From the NCBI RefSeq assembly GCF_000160695.1, contig NZ_GG694006.1, positions 670,932-734,931 on the forward strand: a stretch of 64,000 bases of DNA. The letters run 5' to 3'. Below the pieces are notes generated by a model. The model made no database searches, had not been told where the DNA came from, and saw only the letters and a list, made by a program, of their open reading frames with translations. The translations under genes were made by a program, and so were the position numbers. Below are positions 38,552 to 48,117 of the stretch, in pieces. The stretch comes from Centipeda flueggei ATCC 43531. Its GTDB lineage: Bacteria; Bacillota; Negativicutes; Selenomonadales; Selenomonadaceae. Every line of letters begins with the position of its first letter. The first letter of the stretch is position 1.

Positions 38552-39382
38552 TCATTTCGAAATAAGATCAATATAATGGGTCAGCACTTTTCGCATCCCT
38601 TCATCCACGGCCTTCTGCGTCTCGATCAGAGAGTCCGTCTGCAGGATGCGGAGCTCTTCCATCGCGCCCGTAAGGAAGTCTGTGTAAATGTTCAATTTCG
38701 TAATTCCATCATACACGGCACGGCGCAGGTTCTCATCGCCTGTACCGGAGCCTCCGTGCAGAACAAGCGGCACAGCGACAGCAGCAGAAAGTTCCCGCAG
38801 TCGCGTAAAGTTCAGCTCCGGCATACGGTTGCTCTTATAGACGCCATGCGACGTTCCGATCGATACGGCGAGTGAATCGACGCCCGTCGCGGCAGCAAAT
38901 GTCTGCGCCTCCTTCACGGTCGTATACACACTGTCAGAAAAGGCTCCCTCGACGCCCTCAGACGCACCGCCGACATGCCCGATCTCCGCTTCGACGCTCA
39001 CCCCCTTTGCATGTGCATAGGCGACGACCTCCTTCGTGCGGCGGATATTCTCCTCCATTGTCTCCATCGAGGCATCGAGCATGACGGATGTAAATCCAAG
39101 ATCGATAGCACGCCGTAGGAAATCAAAATCCTGCCCGTGATCGAGATGCAGGACAATCGGCGTATCCACTTTCTCCGCCCAGAACTTCCCCACGAGAGCT
39201 GCCTCCTCGAGGGAGATCAGTCCCTCATGTCCCTGGGCAAAGGAGAGCATAATCGGCCTTTTTTTTGCATCTGCCGTTTGAACGAATGTACGGCACATGT
39301 TGAGCGTGAGAAAGTCCGGCGCAACAATGCCGTAATGCCCCGCTTTTGCCGCATCCAATACAGATTTTCCATCGACCAGCAT
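38552..39382 (-). CDS. Class II fructose/tagatose-bisphosphate aldolase family protein
   Basis: A 276-residue TIM-barrel aldolase. Zinc ligands and neighbours are visible: LHLDHGQDF near 81-89, EAEIGHVGG near 130, GTSHGVYKS near 178 and VLHGGSGTGD near 208. It cleaves a ketose phosphate to dihydroxyacetone phosphate plus an aldehyde. The start is ATG 39382 after GGAGGG, because a good promoter lies within the longer upstream frame. It is probably specific to the nearby polyol pathway rather than glycolysis. Confidence 0.88.
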   Translation of the reverse strand: MLVDGKSVLDAAKAGHYGIVAPDFLTLNMCRTFVQTADAKKRPIMLSFAQGHEGLISLEEAALVGKFWAEKVDTPIVLHLDHGQDFDFLRRAIDLGFTSVMLDASMETMEENIRRTKEVVAYAHAKGVSVEAEIGHVGGASEGVEGAFSDSVYTTVKEAQTFAAATGVDSLAVSIGTSHGVYKSNRMPELNFTRLRELSAAVAVPLVLHGGSGTGDENLRRAVYDGITKLNIYTDFLTGAMEELRILQTDSLIETQKAVDEGMRKVLTHYIDLISK

Positions 39383-39449
39383 GGGGATCCCTCCATTTCT
39401 AAGAACACCATCTAGGTACTGCTGCTCAATGATATTCTCATCATCCATT

Positions 39450-39478
39450 ATGATAGAAAAGAAGTCTAAATTTGTCAA
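39450..39478 (-). promoter_or_regulatory. Probable promoter of the aldolase gene
   Basis: On the minus strand a perfect TTGACA (39473-39478) and TATCAT (39450-39455) are 17 bases apart. The start near 39443 gives a leader of about 60 bases. The divergent control region 39456-39673 is shared with the tpi-like gene and is the likely place for SorC-type binding, though I could not pick a convincing operator. Confidence 0.7.
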
Positions 39479-39604
39479 ATCGTTAATTTATTCGCAGATG
39501 TATGCGGTGCTTGTGAGGGCAGGGGGAAAAGACACATAGCGCGCACACTTTTTTCCTTTGCCAATAGGGTGCAATTACTTATTCGTTTGTCAACAGAAAT
39601 CCGC

Positions 39605-39633
39605 TTGAAGCAGCGTTTCCCCTATGGTAACAT
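39605..39633 (+). promoter_or_regulatory. Possible promoter of the tpi-like/yjbQ unit
   Basis: On the plus strand TTGAAG (39605-39610) and TAACAT (39628-39633) are 17 bases apart, each four of six consensus bases. It is weak but correctly placed, about 30 bases before the ribosome site of the tpi-like gene. Confidence 0.4.
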
Positions 39634-39673
39634 TATTTTATGCAGCAGAAATTATGATTTATAGGAGATCCTC

Positions 39674-40381
39674 ATGCAGACTCATCCCGCTCCGTTTCTC
39701 GTCGTCAATCCAAAGTCCTACCTCTATGGCGCATCGTCTCTTGCCCTCGCAAAAACTGCTGATGCTGCGGCGAAACGAACCGGGCTGACGATCTACTTTA
39801 CCTGCCCATTCTCCGACATCCGATTGATCCGTGAGAACACTGATGCCATCGTCGTCACGGCACAGGCAATGGACAGCCTTCAGCCTGGACGCGGCATGGG
39901 GCATTTGCTCCCCGAGGCGCTCTATGACGCAGGGGCACGCGCAGCTTTTCTCAACCATGCAGAGCATCCCATGACCATTGCCGAGCTGTCAAAGACGATC
40001 ACACGGGCACACGAGATCGGCATCACGACCATCGCCTGTGCGGATTCCCTCGCCGAGGGGCGTGCCATCGCCGCATTTGCTCCCGATATTCTTCTCTGTG
40101 AGCCGACCGATCTCATCGGTACAGGGAGGACCGCAGACGACAGCTATACGACCTCCATCGTCGCGGAGATCCGCGCCATCAACCCCGCTATTGGCATTAT
40201 GATTGCGTCAGGCATCACCACAGCAGACGACGTCTACCGTGTCGTGCATCTCGGTGCAGACGGCAGCGGTGCAACAAGCGGCATTCTAAACGCCCCTGAC
40301 CCCGCCGTGCGCATTGCGGAGATGGCAGATGCTGTCCTGCGCGGTGTATCGGAGCGCCGTGGATCAGGAGAAATGATATGA
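39674..40381 (+). CDS. Divergent triosephosphate isomerase-like protein
   Basis: A 235-residue barrel related to triosephosphate isomerase, short like the archaeal and EryH forms. The catalytic residues seem kept: Asn and Lys in NPKSY near 12-16, His in LNHAEHP near 93-99 and Glu in LLCEPTDLIGTG near 139. The usual GHSERR motif is replaced, which suggests a substrate other than glyceraldehyde-3-phosphate, for instance a tetrulose phosphate. TAGGAG precedes the ATG. It overlaps yjbQ (ATGA). Confidence 0.8.
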   Translation: MQTHPAPFLVVNPKSYLYGASSLALAKTADAAAKRTGLTIYFTCPFSDIRLIRENTDAIVVTAQAMDSLQPGRGMGHLLPEALYDAGARAAFLNHAEHPMTIAELSKTITRAHEIGITTIACADSLAEGRAIAAFAPDILLCEPTDLIGTGRTADDSYTTSIVAEIRAINPAIGIMIASGITTADDVYRVVHLGADGSGATSGILNAPDPAVRIAEMADAVLRGVSERRGSGEMI

Positions 40382-40899
40382 GTGTTTTTAAGAAAAAGCT
40401 GTCCCTCACGTCACACGGAGGAACGCCGACCTTTATCAATATCACGGAGGAGCTGCGTGCAGCAATCTGTGAGAGCGGCATCCGCGAGGGGATCGCAACG
40501 GTGATCTCGCCGCATACGACCTGCGCCGTATTCTTCGAAGAGTTCGTTCACGATGTAGATGCGGACGGTAATGAATTCCTGCAAAACGATCTGGACAACG
40601 CCCTCCAAAAGATCATCCCGAACCAGACCGGAGGGAACCAATACCGGTACCCCGGCGAGGAGCACTATCGCGCCGTTGAGAGCTGGCCGGATGCCGAGGC
40701 ATACCTGCCGGGCGGTGACCGCACCGCTCTCTGGAACTGCGACGCCCATCTCAAGGCGACTCTCATCGGCTCATCGGAGACATTCGAGGTGACGGACGGC
40801 AAACTTGGTGTTGGCATGACCGGCTACTGTTACTTTGTCGACTTCGACCGCACCCGACCGCGCACACGCAAATGTGCGATTGTCGTAATGGGAGAGTAA
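40378..40899 (+). CDS. YjbQ family protein (UPF0047)
   Basis: A 173-residue member of the YjbQ family, known for weak thiamine-phosphate synthase activity but of uncertain true role. ISPHTTCAVFFEE near 43-55 and WNCDAHLKATLIGSSE near 120 carry the conserved His and acidic residues. Translation is coupled to the tpi-like gene, which suggests it works in the same pathway. Confidence 0.88.
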   Translation: MSVFKKKLSLTSHGGTPTFINITEELRAAICESGIREGIATVISPHTTCAVFFEEFVHDVDADGNEFLQNDLDNALQKIIPNQTGGNQYRYPGEEHYRAVESWPDAEAYLPGGDRTALWNCDAHLKATLIGSSETFEVTDGKLGVGMTGYCYFVDFDRTRPRTRKCAIVVMGE

Positions 40900-41080
40900 A
40901 GAAGATTCCATCCGCGCTGCAAGAACATCACCTGCAGCACGAATTTTTCCGCCGAAGGGCGGGCAAAAAGATGCGTCAAGAGGCCGCACGCTGAATGGAT
41001 CAGAATTCCCCTAACCACAAAAAGAATCCCCAAGGAAGCTTCCTTCCTGGACTGCCCCCCAGCATAGAGGACAAGCAAGA

Positions 41081-41124
41081 AAATCCCTCCTGTTGCAGAA
41101 TAAAAACTACAGCAGGAGGGATTT
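41081..41124. terminator. Strong stem between yjbQ and the IS3 remnant
   Basis: Arms AAATCCCTCCTGTTG and CAGCAGGAGGGATTT around a 14-base loop. It lies 180 bases after yjbQ. On the plus strand it has only TTTG after it, on the minus strand TTTTC, so it may work as a weak terminator in either direction. The bases 40900-41080 hold nothing else I recognise. Confidence 0.5.
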
Positions 41125-41142
41125 GTCATAACTGGGAAGTAT

Positions 41143-41335
41143 ATGAAAACAGAGATGTTGTGGAATGAAATCTTTCGTCTGAAAGAACGCGGAGTGTCTG
41201 AATCGCAGGACGCTCGCCTCGAGGAAGGAATTACAGGAGGCTGCGGCACAGTATGTCCAGTTTTACAACGGCGAACGTATCCAGTGAAAACGCGGTCTTA
41301 CTCCATATGAGATACAGAGTAAGACCGCACAGGGC
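41143..41335 (+). pseudogene. Decayed C-terminal part of an IS3-family transposase (OrfB)
   Basis: Translated fragments match the end of IS3-family OrfB. One frame reads MKTEMLWNEIFRLKERG. After a frame change comes EAAAQYVQFYNGERIQ, an in-frame TGA, and KRGLTPYEIQSKTAQ. The catalytic DDE residues are missing. No intact ends or target duplication were seen. It is a relic of a past insertion between yjbQ and the SAF-domain gene. Confidence 0.75.
41292..41328 (-). terminator. Possible terminator for the SAF-domain oxidoreductase gene
   Basis: Perfect 12-base arms GCGGTCTTACTC and GAGTAAGACCGC around a 13-base loop. On the minus strand GTTTTC follows. It lies within the IS3 remnant, about 100 bases beyond the stop of the oxidoreductase gene. 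Confidence 0.5.
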
Positions 41336-41429
41336 ATAAAATCCTACAACAGGATGTTTATCTTCTTGTCTGCTCATCGGGGAACTGCCCCGTGTATTGC
41401 GGAGCATTGTGTCTCGAAACGCAGTTCTC

Positions 41430-42752
41430 TTACTTCAGCGCATACCCGTTGCTGTACATCTTGTCCTGCTCTTTACGCACCTGATAAAGCTGCGTGGAGG
41501 TATCGAGATCGACCATATCGAGCGTGAGGAGCGTCCCCTTCTTGACATCACATTTCATGCGCGTGTTCTTGTTGACGAGAGCATAAACAACATAACCGTT
41601 CTTATATGTCTCCTCGGCCGTTGCAATCGATCCGTAGGTCGTATAGCCACCGATGCCGTCGATGGTCTCACCGGCCTTGAGATCGCGCTTTGCAACGGCG
41701 ATACATTCGCTGACAGGGCCGTCAAGCGGAATGATGGTCGGCTCGCCGTCAATGACAATCTTTGCGACAGTGAGCGGTGTCTCGAGATTACAGAGATGGT
41801 AGGGACGATAGAGCGTCCAGAGGGGGCCCGGTCCCATGCTGTGATAGCCCATCTGATAGGCGATCTCCTCGTTCTCCGTGGTAACGGTGACGAAGACACC
41901 GGGCGCGATGCCGTTAACGTACTCCACAACGCCATGCTTATTGAGAATGCCGCCATCCTTCTTCAGCTTGAAGATCTGGTTGAGGTCTGCGCAGCGATCC
42001 TTCGGGGATGCTGAGGGCCCATGCCCGCCGATTACATCGGGGATGAGACCAGTCGCGTTCGACATCGCAGTCATCTCGACCATCGTCTTTGTGCCATCCT
42101 TGAACGAAGTGAGCATGCGCGGGCTCATCTTGCGGCGCGTCGCTTCTTCAAGAACGGTATCGGGGTTGCAGTCATAGTCGAGTTTGTTGTTCTTGCCCTT
42201 GCCCATGACCTTGACCTCCATGCCCATCGCACGGGCAAAGGAGTAAAGTTCCATGACAGCACCAGGCTCATCGCCTGCCGAGCCTGTGTAGATGACGCCA
42301 TTCTTATCGCCGAGCTTCTTGAGATAGCTGCCGATGACGACATCTGTCTCCACGTCCATCATGACAACATGTTTCTTATTGTTCATCGCGTCGATCGCGA
42401 TCTTAACGCCGACCTCCGGCACACCTGTCACGTCGATCGCGACCTCGACGAGGTTCGCCTGTGAAATAAAATCCGAGTTCTCCGTCGCGACGTATTTTCC
42501 CTGCTCCATATAGCGGTTCGCCTCTTCGAGGGTTTTTGCTACAGCGATGTCCTCATCGCTGATACCCGCATAGTGAAAGGCGTTGATGACGTTTTCGAAT
42601 TTGATATCCGAGACAATTGCGGGCATGATCCCCTTCATGAGCGCCATCTGTGTGACCATGCCGCGCCCCATCTGACCTGCACCGACGATGCCGGCACGAA
42701 TAATCTTGCCCTCTTCCTCGCGCTTTGCGAGCTTCTTGTCCATATTCAGCAT
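41430..42752 (-). CDS. Homoserine-dehydrogenase-like oxidoreductase with C-terminal SAF domain
   Basis: A 440-residue protein. The N-terminal Rossmann motif is AGIVGAGQMGRGMV near 19-32. The middle contains DVTGVPEVG, VVMMDVETDVVIG and the YTGSAGDEPGAVMEL segment. The C-terminal SAF-like part covers about 345-430 (AVAKRDLKAGETIDGIGGYTTYG). This is the COG4091 group, which also includes the DXR-like protein DRL of Brucella. It is not a biosynthetic homoserine dehydrogenase: no ACT domain and no amino acid genes are near. A role as the missing polyol-phosphate or ketose-phosphate oxidoreductase of the PTS cluster is inference. ATG 42752 follows AAAGGAG. Confidence 0.85.
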   Translation of the reverse strand: MLNMDKKLAKREEEGKIIRAGIVGAGQMGRGMVTQMALMKGIMPAIVSDIKFENVINAFHYAGISDEDIAVAKTLEEANRYMEQGKYVATENSDFISQANLVEVAIDVTGVPEVGVKIAIDAMNNKKHVVMMDVETDVVIGSYLKKLGDKNGVIYTGSAGDEPGAVMELYSFARAMGMEVKVMGKGKNNKLDYDCNPDTVLEEATRRKMSPRMLTSFKDGTKTMVEMTAMSNATGLIPDVIGGHGPSASPKDRCADLNQIFKLKKDGGILNKHGVVEYVNGIAPGVFVTVTTENEEIAYQMGYHSMGPGPLWTLYRPYHLCNLETPLTVAKIVIDGEPTIIPLDGPVSECIAVAKRDLKAGETIDGIGGYTTYGSIATAEETYKNGYVVYALVNKNTRMKCDVKKGTLLTLDMVDLDTSTQLYQVRKEQDKMYSNGYALK

Positions 42753-42871
42753 GCGAAACTCCTTTCGCCCACCTGTCGGTGGAATAATACATCTCTGCTC
42801 TGAACTTAGTATAGCACCGCATTTCCATTCATACAATATCATCTTAGCTGAATTTGTGTAAACATTACAGC

Positions 42872-42912
42872 AAAAAAGAGGTATGTTTCCATCTGTAAAG
42901 AAACATACCTCT
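42872..42912 (-). terminator. Intrinsic terminator of the cupin gene
   Basis: Perfect 13-base arms AGAGGTATGTTTC and GAAACATACCTCT, followed on the minus strand by six T. Confidence 0.85.
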
Positions 42913-42923
42913 GCGCAGTTGAC

Positions 42924-43391
42924 TTACTTCTGCAATCCGTCGTTCTGCGCAATCACATCGAGGAAGATGAGCGGCTCATCCTTCTCGTTGCGAAGTGCAT
43001 GGGATTGTCCGGCACGCGCAATGGTAATATCGCCCGCATGGACAACGGTATCGTTGCCGTCGCCATCTGTGAAGATCCCCTCGCCCGAGATAATGATGTA
43101 CGCATCCTCATTCACGCCGTGCTTATGCAGACCGATCGACGATCCCTTTTCAAGGCGCATCCAGCCGATCTCCTTGATCGCCTGTTCCGGCTTTGCCATG
43201 TCGCGCGTGAATGAGAACAATCCGTGAAGTGTTCCCTTACCGCCTGCAACATCCTGCTTGTCGAGGACGATGAGTTCATCCTTCTGGAAGCACTGCTGCA
43301 CAGTGCGGTCCTGTGCCTCCTCTGCAAATGCCGTTGCACTGAGCATCAGACAGCTGAGTGCCATTGCCGCTGCGATTTTCTTCATCTTCAT
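42924..43391 (-). CDS. Secreted cupin-domain protein
   Basis: A 155-residue single-domain cupin. It has an N-terminal signal peptide (MKMKKIAAAMALSCLMLSA, cleavage after AFA), so it should act outside the cytoplasmic membrane. Cupin motif 1 is GLHKHGVNEDAYIIISGEG near 89-107 and motif 2 is HAGDITIARAGQSHALRN near 118. The His and Glu residues can bind a metal. The function is unknown. Confidence 0.8.
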   Translation of the reverse strand: MKMKKIAAAMALSCLMLSATAFAEEAQDRTVQQCFQKDELIVLDKQDVAGGKGTLHGLFSFTRDMAKPEQAIKEIGWMRLEKGSSIGLHKHGVNEDAYIIISGEGIFTDGDGNDTVVHAGDITIARAGQSHALRNEKDEPLIFLDVIAQNDGLQK

Positions 43392-43442
43392 CACAATCCC
43401 ACCCTTAAACAGAAAAGAACGATGCGGAAAGCAAAAAGGATA

Positions 43443-43472
43443 AACTCCCTTATGAAGATTCACAAGGGAGTT
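43443..43472 (-). terminator. Intrinsic terminator of groES-groEL
   Basis: Arms AACTCCCTT and AAGGGAGTT around a 12-base loop, with TTTATCCTTTTT on the minus strand after the stem. It lies 30 bases beyond the groEL stop. Confidence 0.75.
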
Positions 43473-43503
43473 CACTCTTTATTGGTTCAGTCTGGCAGAT
43501 GCC

Positions 43504-45132
<1,629 letters not shown>

Positions 45133-45157
45133 TTATATTGCCTCCAAATATCATCTA

Positions 45158-45439
45158 TTAAAGGATTGCCAGGATATCGCTCTCACGAACGATGAGGTAA
45201 TCCTTATCATCAACCTTAATCTCAGAGCCAGAATACTTCGAGAAGACAACGTTGTCGCCCGCCTTGACTTCAAGGCCTGCACGCTGACCATTGTCGAGGA
45301 GCTTGCCCGCACCGACGGCAACGACCTTGCCCTTTTGCGGCTTCTCTTTCGCTGTGTCGGGGAGCACAATGCCGCTCGCCGTCGTAACATCGCTCTCTGC
45401 GACTTCAATGACAACACGTTCGCCCAATGGCTTAATCAT
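45158..45439 (-). CDS. groS: Co-chaperonin GroES (10 kDa)
   Basis: A 93-residue GroES, the lid of the GroEL chamber. It starts [13 protein letters not shown] and has the mobile loop [16 protein letters not shown] near 19-34 and the C-terminal strand [17 protein letters not shown]. It is the first gene of the operon. Confidence 0.98.
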   Translation of the reverse strand: MIKPLGERVVIEVAESDVTTASGIVLPDTAKEKPQKGKVVAVGAGKLLDNGQRAGLEVKAGDNVVFSKYSGSEIKVDDKDYLIVRESDILAIL

Positions 45440-45476
45440 GGTATCTTTCCTCCTGCTTCATCCAAAATCTTTTGTG

Positions 45477-45503
45477 TTAGCACTCTCATTCACCGAGTGC
45501 TAA
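45477..45503. promoter_or_regulatory. CIRCE operator (HrcA site) of groESL
   Basis: A perfect 9-9-9 element: TTAGCACTC, nine bases, GAGTGCTAA. It lies between the groES promoter and gene, so HrcA should repress the operon except under heat stress. Confidence 0.97.
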
Positions 45504-45515
45504 CTCACGATGTTT

Positions 45516-45544
45516 ATAGTAAATGTTTTAAGTCAAAAAGTCAA
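45516..45544 (-). promoter_or_regulatory. Probable sigma-A promoter of groESL
   Basis: On the minus strand TTGACT (45539-45544) and TACTAT (45516-45521) are 17 bases apart. The start falls at the upstream edge of the CIRCE element. Confidence 0.65.
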
Positions 45545-45829
45545 TAGTTTTTTTTGAAAAAAGTCAAAAAAACAATTTCGTAAAAATAACCGTGCGGCTT
45601 CAATCAAATGAAAACACACAGCAGTTTGGCGCCAACAGCCCTGCCGTCCTTGTTGCAAACACTTTGCTGTGCAGGTGGCCGGGCACCTGTCTGCCGAATG
45701 TCTGCAGATTCCTAAACGGGCTTTGCTTGAACAACGCAATGGGCAGAGGCAGAACGTATTCTCTCTCCGCTTGTCCCATTAAGTTTTGCTCTAAGGAATT
45801 GTCAACGAGAACCAGACGAGAAAGCTGCA
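45545..45829. other. Intergenic region without a recognised gene
   Basis: About 285 bases between ilvN and the groESL promoter. A minus-strand frame of 77 codons begins at the ilvN stop, but it has no ribosome site, no motif and no neighbour logic. I do not call it a gene. No clear terminator for ilvN was found, though the T-rich end near 45545-45585 might help. Confidence 0.4.
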
Positions 45830-46363
45830 TCAAGATAGGGGTTGAACGGGTCCGTACGTTCCTTGCATCTTCTTTACTGGAACTGGCCCGCGCGAGAGTG
45901 CAATCGCCCCCGTACGCGCAATTTCGATGATGCCGTAGTCCGAAAGCAGCTCGGAAAGTGCGTCAATCTTCTTCGCGTCACCCGTCAGCTCCACGACGAC
46001 ATTCTCTGCACCGACATCGACGATGCGTGCACGGAAGATATTCACCACATCAATGATCTCTGCGCGGTTCTCCTTCGTTGCGTGCACCTTGATGAGCACA
46101 AGTTCGCGCGTGATGGATTCGAACTGTGTGAGGTTGACGATCTTCACCACATCGATGAGCTTGGAGAGCTGTGTCACAACCTGACGCAATTCGTTCTCCG
46201 AGGCAACGGATACGACGATATTGATGCGGGTGACGGAAGTCTCCTCCGTATAGCCCGCGGAAATGCTCTCGATGTTGAAGGCACGGCGGCTGATGAGTCC
46301 CGCGATATGCGTCAGAACGCCCGGCTTGTTGTCGACAAGGACGGCAAGTAAGTATTTATCCAT
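45830..46363 (-). CDS. ilvN: Acetolactate synthase small (regulatory) subunit
   Basis: A 177-residue regulatory subunit. The N-terminal ACT domain (YLLAVLVDNKPGVLTHIAGLISRRAFNIES begins it, split here only for description) binds valine. The second part (RELVLIKVHA, VELTGDAKKIDAL) is the usual C-terminal ACT-like domain. ATG 46363 follows GGGAGG. It starts one base after the ilvB stop. Confidence 0.93.
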   Translation of the reverse strand: MDKYLLAVLVDNKPGVLTHIAGLISRRAFNIESISAGYTEETSVTRINIVVSVASENELRQVVTQLSKLIDVVKIVNLTQFESITRELVLIKVHATKENRAEIIDVVNIFRARIVDVGAENVVVELTGDAKKIDALSELLSDYGIIEIARTGAIALSRGPVPVKKMQGTYGPVQPLS

Positions 46364-46364
46364 C

Positions 46365-48053
46365 TTATCTTCCTCCCAGCACCATCTGGTCGAGACGTTT
46401 TCCGCCAGGTACCATCGGCACAACATCCGCCTCCTCGGGGACGATGACATCGATGAGACGCGCGCCCTTTTCACGCAGCACATGGGGAAGAACGCGTTCC
46501 AGTTCCTCACTCGTCTCAATGCGGCACCCGTCTACCCCCATCGCCGCAGCAAGCCGGACAAAGTCCGTCTTGCCCTTCAGCTCCGAAGCGGAGTAGTGGT
46601 GACTGTAAAAGAGCCGCTGCCACTGCCCGACCATGCCGAGGATGGAGTTGTGTACGATGACGACCTTCACATCGATGTCGTTGTCCGCCATCGTCGCAAA
46701 CTCCTGACAGTTCATCATGATGCTGCCGTCGCCAGTAATCAGCACAACCTCCTTGTCAGGGCGGGCAAGCTTCGCCCCGATTGCCGCAGGAAGCCCATAC
46801 CCCATCGTGCCAAGTCCGCCTGATGTGAGGAAGCGGCGCGGCTCCGTACAGCCAAAGAACTGTGCCGCCCACATCTGATGCTGTCCCACATCCGTGACGC
46901 AGATGGCATCCGCGCCGACGATCTCGCGCACGCGGTGCAGCAGCGCTTCCGGGCGGATCTCCGCGCTCTCCTTCCATCCGAGCGGATGCTTTTTCTCCAT
47001 TGTGAGCACCGTCTCACGCCAAGGGGTCACGCGTGACCGCAGGTCCGCCGCGGAAGAGCGCACAGCCTCCAAGAATGCGGGCAGGCTCTCACGCAGATCA
47101 CCGAGAACGGGGATATCCGTGCGGACATTTTTATTGAACTCTGCCGGATCTATGTCAAAGTGTACGATGCGTGCTTTCGGCGCGAACTCCGCCGCCGTAC
47201 CCGTCACACGATCACTGAAGCGCGTCCCGACAGCGAGCAGAAGATCGCACTCCTGGATTGCCATATTGGAGGCGTAGGTGCCGTGCATCCCCGCCATGCC
47301 CGTATACCCCTCTGTCCCGGCAGAGACGCCGCCGAGCCCCATCAAGGTGGATACAACAGGCATTCCCGTCAACGTAAGCAGTTCACGCACATACGCCGCC
47401 GTATCCGACAAGATAACGCCGCCGCCGACAAAGAGCAGCGGGCGCTCTGCTGTACGGAGTGCATCTGCAGCACGGCCAACAGCATCCGTATCCAGAAGAA
47501 CACTGCCGCTGTATCCGCGCAGTGCAGCAGCAGCAGGAGCAGCAAAATCGATGGATGCATCAAATACATCCTTTGCCACATCGATGACAACAACACCGGG
47601 ACGCCCCGTCCGTGCGATATAAAAGGCTTCCTTTATCACGCGCGGAAGATCGTTCACATCCTTGACGAGATAGTTATGCTTCGTAATTGGTGTTGTGACG
47701 CCGACGATATCCGCCTCCTGAAAGGAATCCTTACCAATATACGGATTGGCAACCTGTCCTGTGATGCAGACCATCGGAACAGAGTCCATATTCGCTGTGG
47801 CAATCCCCGTCACGAGATTCGTCGCGCCTGGACCCGAAGTCGCAAAAACGACGCCAACCTTGCCCGATGCACGTGCGTAGCCATCCGCCGCATGTGCTGC
47901 GCCCTGCTCATGACGCGCGAGGATGTGCGGAAACTGCATTTTATATACTTCATCGTACAGCGTGAGGACGGCACCGCCGGGATAGCCAAAGACAACCTCA
48001 ACGCCTTCCTGCCGAAGGCTCACCAAAAGAGCCCGTGCTCCATTCATCACCAA
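46365..48053 (-). CDS. ilvB: Acetolactate synthase catalytic subunit
   Basis: A 562-residue thiamine diphosphate enzyme for the first common step of valine and isoleucine synthesis. It has GYPGGAVLTLYDEVY near 23-37, the FAD/quinone-binding middle domain, and the diphosphate site GDGSIMMNCQEFAT near 430. The best ribosome site (AAGGAGG) points to a TTG at 48053, with GTG and ATG in the next two codons as alternatives. No T-box leader is present. Confidence 0.95.
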   Translation of the reverse strand: MVMNGARALLVSLRQEGVEVVFGYPGGAVLTLYDEVYKMQFPHILARHEQGAAHAADGYARASGKVGVVFATSGPGATNLVTGIATANMDSVPMVCITGQVANPYIGKDSFQEADIVGVTTPITKHNYLVKDVNDLPRVIKEAFYIARTGRPGVVVIDVAKDVFDASIDFAAPAAAALRGYSGSVLLDTDAVGRAADALRTAERPLLFVGGGVILSDTAAYVRELLTLTGMPVVSTLMGLGGVSAGTEGYTGMAGMHGTYASNMAIQECDLLLAVGTRFSDRVTGTAAEFAPKARIVHFDIDPAEFNKNVRTDIPVLGDLRESLPAFLEAVRSSAADLRSRVTPWRETVLTMEKKHPLGWKESAEIRPEALLHRVREIVGADAICVTDVGQHQMWAAQFFGCTEPRRFLTSGGLGTMGYGLPAAIGAKLARPDKEVVLITGDGSIMMNCQEFATMADNDIDVKVVIVHNSILGMVGQWQRLFYSHHYSASELKGKTDFVRLAAAMGVDGCRIETSEELERVLPHVLREKGARLIDVIVPEEADVVPMVPGGKRLDQMVLGGR

Positions 48054-48079
48054 TCGAATTCCTCCTTTATATAGCGTGC

Positions 48080-48108
48080 ATTATAGAGCATTCCCGCCCA
48101 TTTGACAA
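48080..48108 (-). promoter_or_regulatory. Probable promoter of ilvBN
   Basis: On the minus strand TTGTCA (48103-48108) and a perfect TATAAT (48080-48085) are 17 bases apart. The leader before ilvB is only about 20 bases, too short for an attenuator. Confidence 0.75.
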
Positions 48109-48117
48109 GGAACGTGC

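Noticed and set aside
41032-41045. The 14-base palindrome AAGGAAGCTTCCTT as an operator
   Set aside because: It lies after yjbQ with no promoter or gene start close by, so there is no functional context.
41430-42752. Biosynthetic homoserine dehydrogenase (hom)
   Set aside because: The C-terminal half is SAF-like, no ACT domain exists, and no thrB, thrC or other amino acid gene is near.
45600-45833. A 77-codon frame after ilvN
   Set aside because: It has no ribosome site, motif or homolog that I recognise, and its start overlaps the ilvN stop by chance.
48054-48117. A T-box or leader attenuator before ilvBN
   Set aside because: The promoter lies too close to the gene to allow a structured leader.
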